Source of the DNA: Boesenbergia rotunda
Taxonomy: Eukaryota; Streptophyta; Magnoliopsida; Zingiberales; Zingiberaceae
DNA length: 64,000 nucleotides
Direction of reading: 5' to 3'
Assembly (NCBI GenBank): GCA_024364735.1
Contig: JAGFNQ010007665.1
Coordinates: 62,001-126,000, forward strand
Shown here: positions 57,662 to 64,000 of the stretch, piece after piece
Layout of the letters: every line of letters begins with the position of its first letter
Numbering within the stretch: position 1 is the first letter of the stretch
Translations under genes and position numbers: made by a program
Notes under the pieces: model-generated
Database searches by the model: none
Told to the model about the DNA's origin: nothing
Seen by the model: only the letters and a program-made list of their open reading frames with translations

Positions 57662-59881
57662 TTAGAATAACTCTGGATATCGTTCTCTCATGCTGTCCTC
57701 ACGTTCCCAAGTAGCCTCTTCATGCTTTTGATTCTGCCAGATGACCTTCACTAGTGGCACTTCTTTGTTTCTTAATCTTTTAACTGCTTTGTCCACTATT
57801 TGTGTCGGTCTACTCTCATAGCTAAGATCTTCTTGGATCTGTACTGACTGAGGCTGAATCACTTGGCTAGGGTCGTGAATACACTTCTTTAGCATAGAGA
57901 CATGAAAGGTACTGTGGATAGCTGACATATCCTCTGGCAAGTCCAGCTCATAGGCTACTTTCCCAACTCTCTTTATAATCCTATAGGGTCCTATGTAGCG
58001 AGGACTCAGCTTTCCCTTCTTGCCAAATCTCACCACTCCCTTCATGGGAGCGACCTTGAGAAATACTGAATCTCCAACTTGGAACTCAAGTGGCCTACGG
58101 CGTGTGTCAGCATAACTTTTCTGTCTACTCTGGGCAGTCTCAATCCTCTGGCGGATCGTCTGGATAGCCTGAGTGGTCTCATCTATAAGCTCAGTCTGGC
58201 TGCCTAGTTCTGACTCCATCTCTTTCTTCTCACCAGCTTCTTGCCAACATATGGGTGATCTACATTTCCTGCCATACAATGCCTCATAAGGTGCCATCCT
58301 GATGGTGGCCTGATAGCTATTGTTGTAGGCAAACTCAGCTAAGCATAGAAATTTGCACCAACTGCCTTTAAAGTCCAATGCACAAGCCCTGAGCATGTCT
58401 TCTAAAATCTGATTCACCCTCTCTGTTTGTCCATCTGTCTGGGGATGGAAAGCTGTGCTGAACTGAAGTCTGGTGCCTAGGGCGTCCTGAACACACTTCC
58501 AAAAATGGGAGGTGAATCGCCCATCTCTGTCAGAAACGATCGACTTCGGAACTCCGTGAAGCCTGATCACTTCTTTCACGTACAGCTGTGCTAATTGCTC
58601 TACTGAATGCGATAACTTGATGGCTATGAAGTGGGCAGACTTGGTCAACCTGTCCACTATCACCCAAATTGCATCATGTCCATGGGTGGTTCTTGGAAGA
58701 CCTGTGATAAAGTCCATGGATATTTCTTCCCACTTCCACTCTGGAATGGGAAGTGGCTGTAGAACTCCTCCTGGTCTCTGGTGCTCTGCTTTGACTCTCT
58801 GGCAGGTCAAGCAGGTACTGATATATCTGGCCACGTCTCGCTTGAGTCCAGACCACCAGAATCCTTTCTTTAAATCTTGATACATCTTAGTAGAACCAGG
58901 ATGCATAGAGTACGGGGTACTGTGGGCTTCTTCTAAAATATTCTTTCTTAGTTCCTCATCATTGGGGACGCAAAGGCGGTCTCCAAAATAGAGTATGCCA
59001 CTGTCTGATACTCGAAACTCGGAATTTTCTGCCTCTTGGATCCCCTGCTTGATCTTCTGGATCTCTGGGTCTTGATCTTGCTTTTCTTGTATATCTTTAA
59101 GCAGGGTTGACTCTAGGGTCAATGCAGAAAATTGCCCAACTATTACTTCGACTCCAAAATCTTTTATTTCTTTCTGAAGTGGTAGAGACAGTGATGATAG
59201 GGACATCAATGCTGCACAGGATTTTCTGCTCAGTGCATCTGCCACCTTATTAGCTTTACCTGGGTGGTAGAGGATTTCACAGTCATAATCCTTGACTAAC
59301 TCTAGCCACCTGCGCTGCCTCATATTCAGGTCCTTCTGAGTGAAGAAGTACTTCAAACTCTGATGGTCTGTGAAGATCCTGCACTGCACTCCATACAGGT
59401 AGTGTCTCCAGAGCTTCAGTGCAAAAACCACAGCTGCTAGCTCAAGGTCGTGGGTAGGGTAATTCTTCTCATAGTCCTTGAGCTGTCTGGAGGCATATGC
59501 TATTACTTTACCATCTTGCATGAGGACAGCTCCAAGGCCCATCTTGGATGCATCACTGTAGATGTCAAAGGCCTTGTCACTCTCTGGAACAGTCAGGATG
59601 GGAGCACTGGTCAGTCTCTTCTTCAGCTCTAGAAAACTGTGCTCGCATTTATCTGACCATTCAAACTTCTGATTCTTTCTGGTCAGGGCTGTGAGAGGAG
59701 AGGCTATTCTGGAAAAGTTCTCCACAAATTTTCTGTAATATCCTGCCAGGCCTAAGAAGCTTCTGATCTCACTGGCATTCTTGGGTCTACACCAGTTGCT
59801 GACTGCTTCTATCTTGGCTGGATCAACTTGAATGCCTTCTTTGGATACAATGTGACCTAGGAAGGTCACCTGACTAGCCAA
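57662..59881 (-). pseudogene. Element G pol 3' part: RNase H, integrase, chromodomain-like end
   Basis: About 739 codons open. The first 60 residues finish the reverse transcriptase (FLGHIVSKEGI). RNase H has YSDASKMGLG (Asp at 110), TDHQSLKYF and DALSRK. Integrase has the zinc pair of His (320, 327) and CLTCQ (357, 360), then the catalytic MDFITGLP Asp (390), SDRD Asp (451) and QTERVN Glu (487), spaced D-35-E. The GPYRI and VFHVSML segments follow. The last 50 residues (VDKAVKRLRNKEVPLVKVIW, EEATWE) are the chromodomain-like end of plant chromoviruses, which may steer integration to heterochromatin. All catalytic residues are present. It is joined to the upstream frame by a one-base frameshift near 59870. 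Confidence 0.93.
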
Positions 59882-61767
59882 AACTCACACTTTGAGAATT
59901 TTGCATAGAGCTTCTCCTGCTGAAGGATCTGCAGCACTATCCTCAAGTGTGTAGCATGGTCCTCTGGAGTCTGTGAGTATATGAGAATATCATCAATAAA
60001 TACAATGACGAATTTATCGAGATACTCCCTGAAGATGTGGTTCATCAGCTCCATGAAGACTGCTGGAGCATTGGTTACTCCAAAAGGCATTACTACAAAT
60101 TCGTAGTGGCCGTATCTTGTCCTGAAGGCCGTCCTGGGGATGTCACTTTCTTTAACCTTTAGCTGATGATACCCAGAACGCAGGTCTATCTTCGAGAACA
60201 CTGTAGCCCCTTTGAGTTGATCAAATAAATCATCTATTCTAGGAAGGGGGTACTTATTCTTGATGGTTACCTTATTCAGAGCTCTGTAGTCTATGCACAG
60301 ACGCATAGATCCATCCTTCTTCTTGACGAATAGTACAGGAGCTCCCCAGGGTGAATGACTCGGGCGAATGAAACCCTTGTCTAGTAGCTCCTGGAGTTGC
60401 TCTTGTAATTCCTTCAACTCTGCTGGAGACATACGATATGGGGCCTTCGAGACCGGACCGGTACCGGGCACTAGCTCGATCTCGAATTCCACTTCTCTGT
60501 TGGGAGGTAGTCCAGGTAATTCTTCTGGGAACACTTCTGGATATTCGCAGACTACCCGTACATCCTCCTGCTTGAGTTCTTCCTTTGCTTCTGATTCCAC
60601 TATGTGTGCCAGAAAACCAGCACACCCTTGCTCTAGCATCTGGTGGGCTGCCAAGGCTGAGAGAAATTTCTGAGCCTTCCTCCTTGGGGCTCCTTGAAAC
60701 TCGAATGGTGGTTCTCCTTCTGGGCTGAAAACCACCTTCCTTCTACGGCAGTCCACTGAAGCGCTGTACTTACTGAGGAAATCCATGCCCAGTATGATGT
60801 CGAAGTCCTGCATCGCAAGGACTATCAGATCGACATATAGCTCTCGGTCTGAAATCTTGATTGGCACAGCCCGGAGCCTCTGGGTGGACTCCATGATTTC
60901 CCCTGAAGGGAGAGTTGTCAGGAATCTGGACTCCCAACTCTCTGCAGGCACCTGTAACTTACTAGCAAAAGGTACTGATACGAAAGAATGGGTCGCCCCA
61001 GTGTCAAACAGTGTAGTAGCTAAATGCTGAAAAATAACTATTTGACCTGTTACGACCGTGGAGGCGCTGGCAGCTTCTTCCTTCGTGAGGGAAAAGACTC
61101 TGGCATTGGTTGGAACTGGTGCTGCTTCCAACCCTCCCTGACTGATCTGAGGTCCCTCCAGCATAGTAGGCATGTAATGTAACTGAGGCTGGCCTCCATA
61201 CTGAACGGACTGCTGAGGAAGTACCTTGAACTTGTTTGGGCAGTCTCTGGATCTGTGTCCCTCTTGTCCACATGCATAGCATCCAGTTACGCCCAAAAGG
61301 CATGTCCCTGGATGGTTCCTCCCACACTTAGGACAAGGTGGATACCTAGCTTGCTTATTCTCTGGTTTTCCCTTCTGGCTGCCAGGCCACTGCTTCCTTT
61401 TATGGTTCTTGTTCTTCCAGTTCTGGCTATTTGGCTGAGGCTTCTGACCTCCTATTGTCTTGTTCTCAATCAGGACTGGCTTCTGCTGTGCTTGCTGTGC
61501 CTTGATGCTATTCAGGTAGTGCTCTGAGATTAGGGCATTACTGACCAACTCCTCGCTGGTCTGGGGTCGGTGCATCCCGCTGTTCACGTTGAGTGCTATC
61601 TCAGGGTTCAGCATGCGGAGCATCAGTCTGACTCGTTCCTTCTCTGTGCTGACTAGCTCTGGGCAGAGGCGAGCTAGTCTGTTGAACTTTGCAACTGCTT
61701 CTCCCACTGGTAGGCTACCCTGTCTGAACTCCATGAAGTCCTCGAAGTGCTTGTTGGTAACCTTCAT
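59866..61767 (-). pseudogene. Element G gag 3' part, protease and reverse transcriptase
   Basis: About 633 codons open. Gag C-terminal capsid (FMEFRQGSLPVGEAVAKF) leads to a CPKCGRNHPGTC segment and a CCHC knuckle CYACGQEGHRSRDC (residues 163-176, about 61240-61281). Protease has LFDTGATHSF (Asp 255). Reverse transcriptase has KKKDGSMRLCIDYRALN, PLPRIDDLFDQL, FSKIDLRSGYHQ, FVVMPFGVTNAP and the active site FIDDILIYS (590-598). It ends by frameshift in CEFWL. Apart from the frame changes I see no missing key residue. Confidence 0.93.
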
Positions 61768-62293
61768 GTGGAAAATTCCTCATAGAACTCGTGCTCAAAA
61801 TCTGCCCAGCTCATCTGGTTGACTATCTTCTTACTCTTGACTCGCTCCCACCACATACGAGCATCTCCAGTTAGGCAGAAGGAGGCACATTTGACTTTCT
61901 CAACCTCTGGCCAGTCAAGAAGCTCCATCGTGCTCTCTAAAGTCTTGAACCAAGCCTGGGCATCCCAGGGCTCAGTCGTGCCTGAGAAGTTTTCGGGTTT
62001 CAGCCTCTGCCACTGGACGAGGTATGCTTCTTGTCTTCGGTTCACAGCAGGGGTCTCCTGTGGGACTGGTGGAACTTCAGCCACTACTGGAGTTCCACTC
62101 CTGCTGTGGGTGGTGTAGGGGGCACTGGGTGCTGATTCGCCATCAGTGTGGCGATGGTCTTCTGTTGTTCTGTAATCTGAGCTTGCATTTGAGCAATGAC
62201 TGCCATCAGGTTTGGCTGTTCTGTGCCAGGCTCACTGTTATCTTGAACTGGAGTTCTGTTATTAGCATTAGGAGCTCGGCCTCTTCTTGCCAT
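61764..62293 (-). pseudogene. Element G gag 5' part, with two frameshifts
   Basis: The ATG at 62293 begins MARRGRAPNANNRTP, a disordered start followed by a short coil (LMAVIAQMQAQITEQQKTIATL). A frameshift near 62085 moves to the frame with RLKPENFSGTTEPWDAQAWF, LDWPEVEKVKCASFCLTGDA and WWERV, the standard gypsy capsid motif. A second frameshift near 61768, in a T-run, moves to the next open stretch at FMEFRQ. Gag packages the element RNA. No primer site is found upstream. Confidence 0.9.
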
Positions 62294-63154
62294 CTAATAA
62301 TGCATAAGGGAACAAGAAATCACTATTACATCTCTAAGTATAACTTATCTTCTTACTTAGTATCCTAATGTCCATCCTAGGGATTAAACATGATTCCGTG
62401 ATACTAAGGGATTAAACATGATTCCGTGATACTAAGGGATTAAACATGATTCCTTGTTCTATGCACATGTGAGTAGTACTTAAGCATTTCTCTATACTGC
62501 AATTAAATAAAGGAGCAATAGAAAAAAAAACTGAAACTTAAAGCTTTCTTACTTGAAGACGGCAAGGTTGATGCTGATGTGTGTGTGATGCTGGAGAATG
62601 GGAACTGCTCTGTTGAGAGGTGGATTGAGATTGACGAATCTCTATGATATGTGGTATTTTGAGGATTTTATTAGTGGAAATGGACCTACCAGATTTGTAG
62701 CTTTTTGATGGATCATTGAGTGGATAAATGATCCTTTGGTGGTTGATTGTTTAGGAAGTCTGTTATTGATAGTAGCATATGGTACGACATATTGGAACAA
62801 CCTTTAAATTATATGTGATTTTCTGATGGTTATTGGAGGATGTTATTGATTTGGGGATATTTTGAGTAATACTCATGAATTTGACGTTTTATGTTTGACC
62901 ATCGGAGTATAGATTTAGCGCCAGTGATCTTAGGGTTGAGCACCCTAGATAGGTGTGATAATTGATTTTTCGGGTGTACTTGGTTATTGGATGATAACCT
63001 CTGGATTAATACCTCCAGTTGCTCCATACAGTGTAACCTTAGGGTATCAAACAGAGTGGTTACTCATGATGTGTACGGGCAAGTTTAGCTGCTAATGTTT
63101 GTCGTATGAGGAATATGGAAATTTGGGGACCAAATTTTTATTAGTGGGGGAGGA
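62294..63154. other. Element G leader and element F right interior, boundary unresolved
   Basis: Contains a 28-bp tandem repeat (GGGATTAAACATGATTCCGT and GATACTAA) nearly three times at 62380-62455. The part near 63100-63154 is F interior, ending with purine tract TTAGTGGGGGAGGA (63141-63154). I could not place the junction, and I see no credible frame. Confidence 0.5.
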
Positions 63155-64000
63155 TGTTAAATCCGACATTTTTTTATGCTACTCCAGAAAATTTTTCAGA
63201 AAACCCCCTAGGGTGTACGGGCTCTTAGACAGAATTTTAAGGAGTTAAAATGGAATAAAACTAAACCTTAAAGGGGTTGTTTGTGAAAATGTTCAAATAT
63301 AGGGGTGTTCTTGCGATTAGGCTGAAAATGGCTGGACTAAAGTGCAAAAGGCCCATATAAAAACCGATTAGGGCTCGGTTTGCGGCGCAGCCTCTTCTTC
63401 ACTTCTCTCGATCGAGAGCCGACGCCATTTCTTTCCACTGCCAGCCTTCTCCGCGAACCCTAGCCGCATCAGCCGCTCGACGCCGACCTCCCCTCTCCTT
63501 CACGCGATGTCGGCTACTAGGGTTGCTTTCTTGTTGATTGATCAGACCTACAAAGGGGTCGACGCTTGATTGGGGAAGGTTGAGCAAAGTCGTTGGAGAC
63601 CGGTAGCATCGCTGGATCTGAGCAGCCTTGACCTCAAGGCGTGTGATCAAGGTAAGGCTTAGCATCAATAGCAACTTAGGAGGAGATGTGATGAGCATCT
63701 TGACCTAAGCAGGGTAAGGGAATCCAATCGTGGTTTTTGCCATTAGCTTTTCTTGTTGTTGATGAACTGAGATTCGAGTTCTGATTGGTTTTGTGCTTCT
63801 ATCGATGCTTAGCTTTGGATTCTCAGCCTTTACAATGAGCTAGCTGGAGTTGGGGTTGTCGTTCTGTTTCTGAACAAACTGGGCGATTGGATTGCGTGGA
63901 GAAGTTTATCCTGAGGAATTGGGTGGCTGCTGAGTTGATGATTTGAAATTGGAAATTGTTATAAGAGGTAATCTCATTTGGGTTTGTTTAGTCTTGCCTT
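63155..64000 (+). repeat. 3' LTR of element F, first 846 bases
   Basis: It starts TGTTAAATCCGACA and follows the 5' LTR base for base with about a dozen differences by eye. The rest is outside the window. Confidence 0.92.

Larger units (their letters stand above)
55277..62560 (-). mobile_element. Element G: Ty3/gypsy chromovirus (Tekay/Del-like), 5' LTR not found
   Basis: 3' LTR 55277-57626, polypurine tract, then gag-pol on the minus strand from 62293 down to 57662. The domain order (gag, knuckle, protease, reverse transcriptase, RNase H, integrase, C-terminal chromodomain-like region) is that of plant chromoviruses. A leader continues right of 62293, but no primer site or second LTR is found before F resumes, so the right limit is approximate. 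The 5' end was probably deleted. Confidence 0.85.
51248..64000 (+). mobile_element. Element F: plus-strand LTR element with 3 kb LTRs, runs off the right edge
   Basis: 5' LTR 51248-54236, primer site at 54245, 3' LTR from 63155 with a purine tract before it. The left target copy is GAATT (51243-51247); the right one is outside. Between the LTRs I can place about 1 kb of F interior on the left and a few hundred bases on the right; the rest is element G. No F coding domain is visible. The two LTRs differ by about a dozen bases over the 846 comparable, by hand count, so F is young relative to A, B and D. Confidence 0.87.

Noticed and set aside
62493..62497. TATAC as right target duplication of element G
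   Set aside because: It matches the left flank TATAC (55272-55276), but the base pair before it is not CA and no LTR sequence precedes it. Probably chance.

Overview
This is plant nuclear DNA made almost entirely of LTR retrotransposons. I found no host gene, rRNA, tRNA or organellar segment. The Ty1/copia elements have the YVDD reverse transcriptase signature, tRNA-Met-type primer sites (TGGTATCAGAGC or variants) and long LTRs in the style of the SIRE/Maximus group. There is also a Ty3/gypsy chromovirus, several very long solo LTRs, and a hAT-type MITE. This points to a flowering plant with a large, repeat-rich genome, probably a monocot. I cannot name the species from sequence alone. The region looks like gene-poor heterochromatin.

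Layout, left to right. (1) 1-485 is the 3' end of a plus-strand LTR (M). It sits inside the LTR of an old minus-strand element, family A outer (486-23695). That element contains a second copy of its own family, A inner (3063-20867, target duplication ATTCT). A inner holds a complete copia element B in its right LTR (9968-20320, duplication CTTCA). B holds a 2.7 kb solo LTR, L, in its gag-pol region (15695-18409, duplication CTCCT). The nest is four deep and every inner boundary is marked by a 5-bp duplication. (2) 23696-25592 is C, the 3' end of a plus-strand copia element. (3) 25593-37593 is D, a plus-strand copia relative that keeps a broken gag and linker but no pol. It carries a hAT MITE, a 2.9 kb solo LTR E (duplication TAAAA) and a 2.2 kb LTR-like element H1 (duplication GTCAG). 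(4) 37594-38818 is AT-rich flanking DNA. (5) 38819-51247 is J, the 3' two thirds of a minus-strand SIRE-like copia element with a pol gene and an extra 3' ORF. It is interrupted by H2 (duplication CGGTA) and by the 3.6 kb solo LTR K (duplication GTAAT). (6) 51248 to the end is F, a plus-strand element with 3 kb LTRs that landed in J's integrase. Its interior contains G, a minus-strand Ty3/gypsy chromovirus with a nearly complete gag-pol.

The elements do not form a pathway. They are layers of insertion, with older elements broken by younger ones. Reading frames in B, D and J contain scattered stops, several of them C-to-T changes. G is close to intact apart from three single-base frameshifts.

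The most interesting signals are non-coding or poorly known. They are: CpG-centred palindrome clusters just upstream of the TATA box in copia LTRs, with a different palindrome in each family; an array of about five long hairpins with changed but still pairing stems inside family A; a small family-A protein with two CCHC knuckles and an Asn/Asp-rich tail in place of a normal gag; a probable intron that supplies the missing start codon of J's 3' ORF; and an antisense tRNA-like module upstream of the TATA box in two gypsy-type LTRs.
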